This document shows positions 12,171-23,510 of a stretch of 60,000 bases of DNA, piece after piece. Made by a program: the position numbers and the translations under genes. Position 1 is the first letter of the stretch. Every line of letters starts with the position of its first letter. Source of the DNA: Owenia fusiformis (lineage: Eukaryota; Annelida; Polychaeta; Sabellida; Oweniidae); contig CAIIXF020000012.1 of the NCBI GenBank assembly GCA_903813345.2, forward strand, positions 11,764,932-11,824,931, read 5' to 3'. Below the pieces are notes generated by a model that was given only the letters and a program-made list of their open reading frames with translations, had not been told where the DNA came from and made no database searches.

Positions 12171-12641
12171 TTTTATTTTTAACATAGTGTGTCCGTTATA
12201 TATTGGTGTTAAAAAGATGTATTAAAAGTGTATGTGTGGATGGCCCACATTTGACCCCCACACTTACCAAAAGTTGGGACATGTATACCTTTATATACTC
12301 AACCGGCCAAGTATTAACAGTACAAAAGGAAGAAAAAATCCACCAGGTCCATAATTCTACACGTTCACGTACAAGTTTAAAAAAGTGTATCTTTTTATGT
12401 AGAACTACTACGCCTTTGTACCAGCGACGCACTTTCACAGATGCGTCTTTACAATGAAACACAATAACGAGAATTGCAACTTTAGGATCTTGAAAAAAGT
12501 TGCAATATCCTTCCTGGTTAGAATAGGTTTCCACGTACAACTAGAAACACTATATAAAATAACTATCTATACACCATCAGTGCAAATATATGCTTTCTTC
12601 CATTCTGATACTCATGGCATCTTTCTGTTTCATCTGAAACA

Positions 12642-12724
12642 CTACCCTGCGTGCAGAGTCTAGTTAAACTACACGAAGACGAAGCTCTCTTTTAAGAAGT
12701 GAAGTCAAACGAATGCAAAGGGTA
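12642..12724. repeat. Right copy of the 85-bp direct repeat pair
   Basis: It matches 11030-11114 apart from a few small differences around the GAAGACGAAG segment. See the left copy for context. Confidence 0.7.
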
Positions 12725-12940
12725 CTAAAACACAGGGCTGAGAAGAAATGAGATGTCATGGCTTATCATGATGGCTTTCTTCGAGAATACATAATGCGGG
12801 CCCGGGAATGCGGGGTGCCACATTCGTTGCAACACACCTTGCAACAATGTCTTATGAGGGTAATTTCTTATATTGAGAAGTTTATCATCTATTGAAATTA
12901 AATACATGTAGCTACAAAAAGCGAATTTGTTTGAGCAGTC

Positions 12941-14380
12941 CGGGTCCGGGAAAGTCCATCAAGTTCGTAAACAAACCGTAGAACGTTGTAGCTACGTTCA
13001 TTCAGTTCGCACACAGTTTAAAACCGATTCGGCAACGTTTTGCAGAACGCAGTGACAACTGGTTCTGGTGTAATAGCTATTTTTGTTAATTCGTTCATAA
13101 GCAGTTTTTAATACGTTCATCTCGTCTTTATTCCGTCTGCAGTACGTTGGTATCAAGTTGAGATCGGGTTAAATTGTGCGTTCGTCTGGTCTACACAACG
13201 TAACCAAACAGTCCAATTACGTCCTTAATCAGTTTAAACCAGTTGACAATTAGTTGACAATTAGTTGTACCTCGTTCGTCTCAATACGTCCTAACCCTAC
13301 TATCACACCAAACTAGTTCTCACTACGTTCTCGAAAACGGGCTTAAACTGTGCACGAACGGATTTGACGTACTAAGAACCAACCAAGAACCGTTTGGGAT
13401 CTGTTTACAAACTTCATGAAACTACTAGAACGAGTAGGTCCTCCACAACTTAGAGCATGCTAAAAAAATTTTGGTGATCGTCAAAACGTTGCCGAATCGG
13501 TTTTTAAACTGTGTGCGAACTGAATGAACGTAGCTACAACGTTCTACGGTCTGTTTACGAACTTCATGGACTTTTCCGGACGGGGAATGTGATTTAGAAT
13601 TTTGAATCGATTCAAAATTCGATAGCGACCATGCCGTTCTGTTATCAGGTCATGATGACCTTCTAGACTAAGGGACGGTTTACACTACGTTGCACTCCGA
13701 CTTGGTGCGACCTGAACGAACTGCGAATGAGATGGACGTATTGAAGACTGTTCATGAACGAAGTAGCTAATTATTTTAGACATATATCCCGACCGCAGCC
13801 AGATTGAGCCCGTTTTACGACATTTTCGTAGGACTGGCAAGAACGGGTAAGAACTAGTTTGGTGTGATAGGGGGGGGGGGGGTAATATGTTACTGAATTA
13901 GCCACCAAATTTCCATACGGTTGAACTTGTTCTAAAATAGTAAACATCGTGTCCCTAATCCGTGCAGAAGGCATTTATTTTTATTCGGTCGAGTTGGGTC
14001 TGTCTACGAACAGAATGAACGAGCTACAAACGGACTAGATTGGGGAACTCACGGCTGCAATTTACGCCTGACTACACAACGTCGTGATAAGTCCCTGGTA
14101 GGATTGAAGTACGACACTTCCGTTCGTAGTGTGTCCCCAGTGCGTCCAGGTCGTCTTAAGTACGTTATCACTCGTGCTGATTGCAGAACGTGACGATCAC
14201 CAGAAAATTTTGAGCATGCTCTAAGTTCTGGAGGACCTTCTCGTTCGAGTAGTTTCATGAAGTTTGTAACAGATCCCAAACGGTTCTTAGTGGGTTCTTA
14301 GTACGTCAAATCCGTTCGTGCACAGTTTAAGCCAGTTTTCGAGAACGTAGTGAGAACTAGTTTGGTGTGATAACAGGGTT
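12941..14380. mobile_element. Cluster of MITE family A copies, one complete
   Basis: A complete copy runs from TAACCCTACTATCACACC (13292) to GGTGTGATAG (13870), followed by a poly-G run and TA at about 13884. Its central palindrome is at 13597-13620. A partial copy lies at about 12941-13290, and another partial copy ends at 14380 with GGTGTGATAACAGGGTTA. The copies are in both orientations, which suggests repeated insertion of the family into itself. Confidence 0.75.
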
Positions 14381-14704
14381 AACATACTGTTTTATTCATT
14401 AGTTTTTTAGAAATCTACCGCAAAAACATATAAAATGTTTAAAAGTTCGAATCAAAATATTTACGTTTTTTGACCCCATGTGATGAAAGACATTTTTCGA
14501 CCCGAAAGCCGGAAGTTTTTTCAGCAAATGGTATTTTAAAAGAATCAAGACATGAACAACTTCATAAATATTGCTTCAAATGTTGCTGCGCTATAGTGTG
14601 CTACGGATCCTTCATATTCGGAAGTCATACCATGGACTAATAGGATCCTTTATACTGAAGTGCGTATGCGTTGATTTTGTAGTGTTTTCCCTACTAGTCC
14701 ATTT

Positions 14705-14838
14705 GTCACTCCTATGCATCCTATAGTGAACCTATGAATTGTTAAAAACACGATGTTTTTTTGGTTAATTTATGACGATGAGGGTTTCCTGAAGAGATTT
14801 AGCTGGGTTGGACAAAAAGTCAGTTTGGGGAAAAAATA
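14705..14838 (-). repeat. Dispersed repeat, inverted arm of the 17.7-kb copy
   Basis: Read on the minus strand, this segment matches 17636-17765 (CCCAGCTAAATC, AAAACATCGTGTTTTTA-like core and GACAAATGGACTA). The two copies face each other across 2.8 kb of tandem repeats. A third, plus-strand copy is at 3535-3640. Confidence 0.65.
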
Positions 14839-14999
14839 ATATAGGCTAATTAGTGAGGCAATTATTGAAATATTGATTGTTTTCTATATCTTGAAATGTA
14901 AAAATGAAAGCAGCATAATTAATATGTCTAAACTTGTGTTTTCAGGGTTAATGAATAAGATATTGTTAAAATATACAAGAATAACCATGGCTGTCAGAT

Positions 15000-16330
15000 G
15001 GGGGGGGGGGGGGGGGGAGGGTGGGGGGTGCGACGCACCCCCTCTGACAACCCCGAAAAAATTAGGGGGGAGTGGGCCATCCCTCACAACTCCCACACAA
15101 ACAATTGAAAAGTTCTGAATTTATTATGTATTGTCTAAGACACTTTTAAAGTGCCCAGACATCATCAAATAGCTCCTTGATATAGTCAATGTTTCTTGGG
15201 GACTAACACTTGCTCCCCCTCTGGCATCCTCACCCCACCTCCCCCTCGGGGATCCCCCTTTGACACCCCCTCAAAAAAAAATTGAAAAAAATATGATTTT
15301 TTCTTATCTTTTTTATTGACTCATACATTTAAAAGCACCAAATAGAATCTTAAAATTGTAAAATTTTCTAGGGGGAGTGGGCCATCCCTCACCCCCCCCC
15401 CCCCCCCACAAAACAATTGAAAAGTTCTGAAATTTATTTTATGTATTGTCTCAGACACTTTTAAAGTGCCCAGACATCATCAAATAGCTCCTTGATATAG
15501 TCAATGTTTCTGGGGGACTAACACTTGCGACCCCTCTGGCATCCTCACCCCACCTCCCCTTCGCCCCCCCCCAAAAGAATTATGATTTAATCTTTTTTAT
15601 TGACTCATACACTTTAAAAGTTCCCAGAAAGAACCAAATAGCATCTTAAAATTATAAAATTTTCTAAGGAGGTAGGCAATCCCTCACATTCCCCACAAAA
15701 CAATTGACAAAAATTCTGAATTTATTTCATGTATTGCCTCAGACACATTTCAGGTGCCCAGACTTCATCAAATAACACCTTTATATGGTCAATGTTTCTG
15801 GGGGACAGTTATGGGGGACAAACACTTGCTCCCCCCTTTGGCACCCCAACCCTACCTCCCCTTTGGCAACCCCCAGCCCCTTTGGCACCCCCACAATTTG
15901 AAAAAATTGTGATTGTTGTTCATTTCTTTTATTGACTCATACATTTTAAAAGTGAACAGAAAGCACCAAATATCATCTTAAAATTGTAAAGTTTTCTAGG
16001 AGAGTTGGGCACCCATCACATCCCCCACAAAACAATTGAAAAAATATGAATTTCATGTATTATCTCAGAGTCACTTTTAAAGTGCCTAGACATCACCAAA
16101 TAGCACCTTGAAATGGTCAATGTTTCTGAGGGAAAACCCCTTGCTCCCCCTCTGGTATCCCCACCCCGCCTCACCCTTTTATCCTCTTTGACACCCCCCA
16201 AAAAACACATTTCTTATTGACTCATACACTTTGAAAGTGAAAGTAGGGGGGGGGGGGCACTCTCAGAATTAATCAGACAGCATCTTGAATTTGTAAAATT
16301 TTACTGTGCTGCCCACTCGCTCCTCTAAGA
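15000..16330. repeat. About 305-bp tandem repeat, four copies, C-rich
   Basis: The phrase GGGGGAGTGGGCCATCCCTC starts units at about 15066 and 15371, with diverged starts near 15668 and 15996, giving periods of about 297-325 bp. Units share ACACTTTTAAAGTGCCCAGA, CAATGTTTCTGGGGG and ACTTGCTCCCCCTCTGGCA. Long poly-G (15000-15017) and poly-C (about 15392-15407) runs flank or lie in the array. No coding sense was found. Confidence 0.8.
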
Positions 16331-16629
16331 AGAAAATGATTAAAAATCAGAATTTCTTTAAATTGATTCTATTGCCTTCTAGCACACCCTCCCCCTATTC
16401 CAATCTTTCTCCAAATTGCTCATACAATATTTAGTCTAAAAACAATATGAAGACAATAAAATACTACAAAATAGGCTGCGTGGCCTTAATAGAGAGAGTA
16501 ACTGACCCCCTCCCTCTGACTTACGCGCTTTGATTTACGCGGGAAAATGACAATTTTATTTTCTCTTCATTAAAAACCGCACCCCCCTTGGAGAAAAGTG
16601 TCTTACGGGCCTGATAACTTATAAGATGG

Positions 16630-17340
16630 AGTGCAACTTAGCATATTTTATGATTGAAATATCGCATTTATTAAGATATTTTCTATATCAAGCTTGTAAT
16701 ACATAGAAAATTACTGACTAATTAACTAATTAAGGGTGTCTTTATTGATTTAATTGGGTTGCCAAAAAATAACCAATTTCAGCAGAAATGATATATGTAA
16801 ATAAGGGCAGCCATTATTAATGATAGCATCACAATTGTTGTGCCCTTACTATACCCATGTTTTCAGGCTCAATGAATAAGATAATATAAAAAGATACAAG
16901 AATTATGTATTATATTTTAATGTACTACATTATATGCAAATTAGCCAAAATGTTTTCAGTGTCGAGTCAGATATACGGTAATGTTAAAAAATACAATGAT
17001 AACTTTTTAGATATTGTGCATATATGCAAATTAGCATATTTATTATTGGTATTTCGCATTTATTCAAAATATTTTGTTTATCAAGCTTGCAGTACAAAGG
17101 AGTGACTACTTGGTGGTTTCCTTAAATTCTCAATAATTTAATTGGGTTGCCAATTATTGAATTTCTAACATATCTTAGAAATGAAAAATTATAGCCCTGG
17201 GACCTGGAGACCCATGTTTTTAGCTTCAATGAATAAGATAGTGTTAAAATATACAAAAATAACTTATCAGATAGTGTACATATTATATAGTATGCATGTT
17301 TAGCATATTTAGAGATATCAAACGTTTTTATGATGAAATT
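16630..17340. repeat. Imperfect tandem repeat of about 370 bp
   Basis: AATGAATAAGATA-(N)-AATATACAAGAATAAC occurs near 14950, 16870 and 17228, and ATCAAGCTTG followed by TTTAATTGGGTTGCC near 16690 and 17082. The spacing indicates two to three decayed units that once extended to the 14.9-kb region, later split by the 305-bp array. Confidence 0.55.
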
Positions 17341-17635
17341 AGATGTGTGTCATCACCAATAGTGACAAACAAATCAATACATTACTTGATTTATGCAGGT
17401 GTTTGATGTATAGAAAAATAATATAACATGAAACAGATCCCTGAATCACACCATGTGTAATTAATGAAGTATGGTTGGATGAGACAATGTGTTGGTGTTC
17501 TTAGCTATTTTGCCATGTTACCACTATTCCACAGTTGATTTCATCGTTTGTAAGTTTATTACAAAATAGTATGGTCAATTGAGTCAAAGGCTTTCAAAAA
17601 TCGCTTTTATATCATGGACATCTTCATTTGCATAT

Positions 17636-17765
17636 ATAATTTTTTCCCCAAGGTTGCCATTTGTCCAACCCAGCTAAATCACTTCATAAAACCCCTATGA
17701 TAGTGATTCCACAATAAAAACATCGTGTTTTTACAGATTCAAAGGTTCAGAAAATGACACATCGA
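17636..17765 (+). repeat. Dispersed repeat that contains the galactosyltransferase start codon
   Basis: The segment matches 3535-3640 in direct orientation and 14705-14838 in inverted orientation. The match runs through TTCAGAAAATGACA and into the following bases (ATGACAAATGGACTA in the other copies, ATGACACATCGACTA here). The presumed 5' UTR and first five codons of the gene at 17754 therefore lie in repeat sequence. Confidence 0.65.
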
Positions 17766-20225
17766 CTATACTGTGGTTGGAAGTTTAAGGATGCAAGAGC
17801 TGTTTTTCTAGTTTTCCTGGCTGTGGCTCTGCTCACGATTTTTGGATCTTTTCTATTTAAACGCAAACCAATTCTCACGGGATACAACTCTATCTTCACA
17901 GGTAAGTGTCACTAGAGAAATTTTATTTAAGGACTCTGTCTCTAAAGTACCATGCATTTTTAAAATCCACTTCAGCCTTATCATCAGCCTTTGATATAAA
18001 TCTTTCTCGAAAAAACCACTGGCCTAGTAAGTGACAATGTGGAATGTGCCAATTATAAAAATGGAATCAATTCAATTAGCCTAGGCCAAGCTCCATATAT
18101 AATGGTACAGTGTTCGTGGTTAAAGTTTTTCCAAAATTTGAATTCTGCAGTATCAAAAAATACTTTGTATTTCAAAACCATTGCTTTAAAATGGCATACA
18201 CATTTTTAGTTTTCACCACTTCTACATGTCATTACATTTATTTTAATATAGGCCAGTCTCCTCCAAAGCCTAAAATATTTACAAATTTTACATCGGGGAT
18301 ATCAGACTCTCCAAGAATATTCTGTTGGATGCTGACAACTCCTGAGAACTTGAACACCAAAGCTAAAGCTGTCAGAGACACTTGGTCAACCCGATGTGAT
18401 GGTCGTTTGTTTGTTACATCTGATTTTACCGATGACCAGTTCCCCGTTTTGGGCCTTGGTGTTCCGGAAGGCAGAGATTATTTAAGTGCAAAGTCATTCA
18501 CTACATTTAAATATGCATACGCCAATTATTTGAATACTTTTGATTGGTTCTTAAAAGCAGACGACGATACTTACGTCATAATGGAGAACCTTAGACATTT
18601 TTTGATGTCTTATAAACCGTCAGAGGCGTTGTATTTCGGTCAGTATATCCCAACGAATGGAGTAAATGGTCTCCCTTGCAAACAGGGGTACAGTAGTGGT
18701 GGTGCAGGGTATGTCCTCAGCAGAGAGGCGCTCAGACGGATGGAGGAAATAGGAGCAACAGATACAAAGTACCAATGCAGTACTGCTCCTGTCACTGGCT
18801 TTGAGGACGCAGATGTGGGCATATGCTTGGAGAATCTCAATGTCACATTAGGAGAATCACGTGATAATCAAAATCATTTGACATTTCATTCATTTGACCC
18901 CGTCAATGTCTTAAACAAAGATGAAGTCCTCTCTGAATATTATCATTACAAAAAAGGAAGAACTCAGCTTGGCAACGGGGTAGGTCTTTTTCAAATTGTT
19001 GTAAAATAACAGAGAGATTTCACGTAGCGTTTTCAGCGTATCTCACCCAAAATAGGAGTTCTTATTACGTTGAAACGTGTTGCCCAACGGACGTAAAGCT
19101 GTGTACGAACTACGATCGTTTTACTAGCTTCGTGGACCTACTTTGACAGGGAGGTGCTTAAGAACTCCGAACCTGTTTTTCCTAGCGTCCATCCTCTTGG
19201 CTCATTCATTTTATTCGCAGACAGACCTAGCATCAGATCGACCAAATGACGTTTACAGTCAGTCGTGATTTTATGGGAATGCGTTCAAACCAAAATAAAT
19301 ACTTCTGAAGGATTTGACAACATAATTTTTAGACATTCATAAAAGTATAGGTCTCTTGAAGACTGTTTATGAACGAACTGGAATCATTTTTAGGACATAC
19401 CATACAGAGCACAGTCCGTTTTGCGATTTTAAAGATTTTAGGACGTTTTGCTAACTAGTTTGTATGACTATTGGGTTAATAAGGAGTTTAAGCTTACATA
19501 TAAAATCGAAACGCCAACCTATACGCATGTACAATAGCCCATACAAATGCATCGCTTAAATATCTTCCGTTCACGTTATGGTTGGAAAAACATTACACGC
19601 TTAAACTCCCTAATATTAGAGCCTAAGTGAACGTACCGAAAACATTAAAACCTCACCGTTTAAAACGTAATATTTACAATTTCAATTTTTTATAAACACG
19701 ATAATATGACATCCGTTTTGAGAGAGACGTTCCACACGTGATAAAATCCATAATTGCTTATCAAGAACCTTCTGTCAGAAGAAACGCCAAGTACCTCCTA
19801 TATTGACACATTATGTTTCAAATATGATATTTTGACCTCAAATTCAAATCGAGATAAGATTGCCAGATAAGAAACAGCTAATTATAATATATTAAGCATA
19901 CCGTGTTTTGAGAAATAAACAACATGACACTCAACTTGTTTTAACAGGAAGCAATTTCATGATACATTCCGTCTTTTCATGATAATTTACACCAAAACTT
20001 TATCAATCTCATCTCCATATATGGCATTTCTTGGTTGAAACTATACAAGTCTTCACATTTGTTTTAATGTTATATATTTGTTCATGTTAATATTGCCTTG
20101 TATGAATTCTTTTCAAGGTTGATCGCATCCTGAGCAACACAACGATATCCTTCCATTATATAAACCCAGGCATGATGTACTTCATAGATTTTTTACTGTA
20201 TGACTTGCATCAACACGCAGGTTAA
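17754..20225 (+). CDS. Core-1 beta-1,3-galactosyltransferase-like enzyme (C1GALT1 family), three exons
   Basis: Exons are 17754-17901, 18252-18979 and 20118-20225, with phase-1 and phase-0 GT-AG introns; the product is 327 residues. Enzymes of this GT31 family add galactose to O-GalNAc on Ser/Thr in the Golgi to make the core-1 glycan. Seen: a short cytosolic tail, one signal anchor (about 17-34), then the catalytic domain with KADDDTYV (151-158, DxD metal site), SSGGAGYVLS (197-206), FEDADVG (233-239) and, in exon 3, TISFHY (301-306) followed by NPGMMY. The DxD argues against the chaperone Cosmc, which lacks it. The plain open frame of exon 2 runs on to 19009, but the family C terminus is recovered only by splicing at GGG|gtaggt to exon 3. 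Odd points: the cysteine pair usual before ISFHY is missing, the start codon is in a dispersed repeat, and the last codons overlap a satellite. Donor-substrate identity is inferred from the family. Confidence 0.88.
18980..20117 (+). other. Intron 2 of the galactosyltransferase gene with decayed MITEs
   Basis: A worn family A copy is recognisable at about 19020-19460 (GTTCATGAACG-type motifs, ending near TAGTTTGTATGACTATTGGGTTA). Directly after it, about 19482-19612, is a small element with inverted ends AGGAGTTTAAGC and GCTTAAACTCCCT. The acceptor is TTTTCAAG at 20110-20117. Confidence 0.5.
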
Positions 20226-21690
20226 CCATGGTTCGACCCTACTAGGATTACAGTGCGACTTGCATCAGCACGCATGTCAATGGTTCGATCCTGCAAGGAT
20301 TTCTGTACGACTTGTATTAACACGCACGTTAATGGTTCCACCCTATAAGCATTACTATACGACTTGTATTAACATGTACGTTAATGGTTCGGCCCTACTA
20401 GGATTACTGTTCGACTTGTATTTACTCACTCGTTAATGGCTTGTCCTTACAAGAATACTATACGACTGTTCGTTCTTAACACGCACATTAATGTTTCTAC
20501 TCTAGAAGAATTACTGTACAATTTGTATTAAGACGCACGTTACTGGTTCGACCCTACAAGAATTACTACATACGACGTGTGCATGTTAATGGTTCGACCA
20601 TACAAGGATCATTGTACCACTTGCATCAACACGCACGATACTGTTTCGGTCCTCCAAGGATTACTATACGACTTGTATTAACACGCACGTTAATGGTTCC
20701 ACCCTATTAGGATTACTATACGACTTGTATTAACATGTACGTTAATGGTTCGGCCCTACTAGGATTCCTGTACGACTTGTATTAACTCGCTTGTTAACGG
20801 CTTGTCCTTACAAGGATACTATACGACTGTTCTTAACACGCACGTTAATGTTTCTATTCTAGAAGGATTATTGTACAATTTTTATTGACACGCACGTTAA
20901 TGGTTCGACCCTACAAGAATTACTATATACGACTTGTGCATGTTAATGGTTCGACCATACAAGGATCATTTTACCACTTGCATTAACACGCACGATACTG
21001 TTTCGGTCCTCCAAGGATTACTATACGACTTGTATTAACACGCACGTTAATGGTTCCACCCTATTAGGATTACTATACGACTTGTATTAACATGTACGTT
21101 AATGGTTCGGTCCTCCAAGGATTACTATACGATTTGTATTAACACGCACGTTAATGGTTCGACCCTACAAGGATTACTACATACGACTTGTGCATGTTAA
21201 TGGTTCGACCATACAAGGATCATTGTACCACTTGCATCAACACGCACGATGATGTTTCGGTCATACAAGGATAAAATACGATTTGTGTTAACACGCAGGT
21301 TAATGGTTCGACCCTACAAGAATTACTACATACGACTTGTGGATGTTAATGGTTCGACCATACAAGGATCATTGTACCACTTGCATCGACACGCTCGATA
21401 ATGTTTCGGTCCTACAAGGATTACTATACGATTTGTATTAACACACACTTTAAAAGTTTGACCCTACAAGGATTACTGTACGACTTGTATTAACACGCAC
21501 GTTAATAGTTTGACCCTACAAGGATTACTGTACGACTTGTATTAACACGCACGTTAATAGTTTGACCCTACAAGGATTACTGTACGAATTGTATTAACAC
21601 GCACGTTAATAGTTTGACCCTACAAGGATTACTGTACGACTTGTATTAACACGCACGTTAATAGTTTGACCCTACAAGGATTATTGTTAG
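20195..21690. repeat. 52-bp satellite array, about 28 units
   Basis: The unit runs TACGACTTGTATTAACACGC, ACGTTAATGGTTCGACCC, TACAAGGATTACTG. Strict 52-bp spacing is seen at the right end (CGACTT at 21481, 21533 and 21585). Units in the middle differ in type and are arranged in a higher-order pattern that repeats after about 350 bp (compare 20320 with 20668). The first unit overlaps the final codons and stop of the galactosyltransferase gene. A single unit recurs at about 22312-22360, and a lone inverted unit at 25918-25985. Confidence 0.9.
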
Positions 21691-22322
21691 TACCTCAGTG
21701 TAAATACTCGCATCTGATTGGTCAATTAGCGGTCAACATTTTTGCCTGTACCTCACTTGTGCATCATGGGATATCATATTATTGACCGCGTATGTTACTG
21801 TACTACACTTGTGAATTATGGGAAATATGACGTCACAATGTTTACAGAAAAAAACATGGTAGTCGGACATTTTGTACACGTTGATGAAAGTGATATTTTG
21901 ACTTTTCTACACGACGAGTATAGCAACAATACAAATAGAAACGCAAAATTAACATTAATTTACTAGTGAGTACGCAGTTATGTGCCAAAAACAGAGAGTT
22001 TAGCTTCCACTGTCTTCAGATTTTCTTAAAAATTATTGCTGGCGTGGTTCGTAGAAAAGATTGTGAAATGAAGCCATGATTCAAGTTGATGACTGTCGTA
22101 TATATATTATGAGTATTATTAGTTTCTTCTGACTAACAAAACAATTGTAGACCTCTCCATTCGGTCAACCGTCAAAATCATATACCTCGACTGTAAACCT
22201 TGAAACACTGTTGACCTCGACCTTCGGTCTCTGTCAACAGTAGTTTCTCGGTTTACAGTCTCGGTATACAATTTTGCCGGTTGACCTCTGGAGAGGTCAA
22301 CAATTGTATACTGTACGACTTG
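21683..22322. mobile_element. Foldback element, first copy
   Basis: It starts with ATTGTTAGTACCTCAGTGTA directly after the satellite and includes ACTCGCATCTGATTGGTCAA. Its 3' half is a strong hairpin (ACAATTGTAGACCTCTCC at 22140 against GGAGAGGTCAACAATTGT near 22290). It is followed by one 52-bp satellite unit and then a second copy of the same arrangement. An open frame of 74 codons at 21742-21966 is not convincing. Confidence 0.6.
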
Positions 22323-22350
22323 CATTGACATGCACGTTAATAGTTTGACC

Positions 22351-23510
22351 CTCCAAGGATTATTGTTAGTATCTCAACGGAAATACTCAATTCTGATTGG
22401 TTGATGAGCCGTCAACAATATGTACTGTTGACTGTTACTAGGTACTGTTGATCGCTACTTTTGAAAAAATGTTTTTTAAATGTTGTTGATTTTTTTAATT
22501 TTGAAAAAAATGAAAAAATAAGTTGTGAAAAAAAATATTCGACGGTTTGGGAGTTCACGTGATATTCGATAATACATCCTTCCAATTATTATATTCTTCG
22601 GACTAGTAAAACAATGTTAACCTCTCTCTATTCGGTCAACTGGCAAAAGACCTCCGGTCTCGGTCAACAGTACCTTCAAGGTTTACAGTATCGGTATACA
22701 ATCTTGCCAGTTGACCTCAAGAGAGGTCTACAACTGTATATTGTTGAATGCTAATTGACCAATCAGATGCGAGTATTTACACTTGCTGGAATTACACCTG
22801 GCGTTTTACAAAAGCTTCTTCGGTTTTAACCAGGTTTAAGAATTAGGTGTAATCACGATTGCGGTTTTACAAAAGCGCTTTTCTAAAACTCCAAGAACCC
22901 TTGTCACTAGTAAACGGCATAAGTCGTTAGGCGTTTTAAGTGTGCAGTGTAATACCGATCGGTTTTTGTAAAACGCCTTACCCGGGTTTTTACTAGTTTT
23001 TAACATTTTCCCTAAACGAAATATTTGATACATTTGAAACATTTGATACATGATGAGACATCCGGTCACGCTGCTATCTGGCTATATCTAAATTGAAAAA
23101 TGGATGATGGTCGCCAGGTCACATCAAAATCAAGTGTTATCTTCAGAGAATATGTACATATTTTTCTTTCACCTTTTATTATGTTTTCTCATAATTAATA
23201 AAAGATAAAAAATATGCAATGTCATGCATTTCTAATCAAATTATGGAAGATCAGTTTTGTCTTAGATGCAAAAAGAATACATTTACAGGAGATGTACACA
23301 TACATGTATGCTGGATGTTATCCATAACTACATCGTTAAAAGTGCACGAAAGGCGTTTTAGAAAAACAGGTGTAATTCCAATATATAAATCCTAAGACGC
23401 TTTAGAAATGCAGGTGTAATCAGAATGGCGATTTTGTAAAGCGTCTTCCACTAAAACGTTTTAGCGGATTTTGTGGTGTAATTCCAGCAACTGAGGTACT
23501 AACAATAAAT
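22351..23510. mobile_element. Foldback element, second copy, split by an insertion
   Basis: The left end ATTGTTAGTATCTCAA begins at about 22351. The hairpin core (AACCTCTCTCTATTCGGTCA against GACCTCAAGAGAGGTC) lies at 22617-22730. The right end is the complement of the first copy's left end (TTGACCAATCAGATGCGAGT, then ATTTACACT...), but it is interrupted at 22784-23489 by another transposon. The last bases, CTGAGGTACTAACAAT, follow the insertion. Confidence 0.65.
22784..23489. mobile_element. 706-bp transposon with 3-bp target duplication (ACT)
   Basis: The ends are TGCTGGAATTACACC and its exact inverse GGTGTAATTCCAGCA. The flanks are ACT at 22781-22783 and ACT at 23490-23492, and removal leaves ATTTACACTGAGGT, which is the sequence of the uninterrupted homologous end at 21690. 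Inside, motifs such as AATTACACCTG and GGCGTTTTACAAAAG are repeated near both ends. It has no coding sequence. A 3-bp duplication occurs in PIF/Harbinger and in CACTA elements; the superfamily is left open. Confidence 0.8.

Noticed and set aside
11616-12185. Frames on both strands with similar peptides
   Set aside because: They arise from the palindromic hairpin elements, where both strands encode similar sequences.
18110-19009. Reading the galactosyltransferase exon 2 as a complete 299-residue protein
   Set aside because: It would lack the membrane anchor and the conserved ISFHY C terminus; exons 1 and 3 supply both with matching phases.
20195-21690. Regularly spaced array that might suggest a CRISPR
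   Set aside because: Units are contiguous 52-bp repeats with no unique spacers, in an animal genome.
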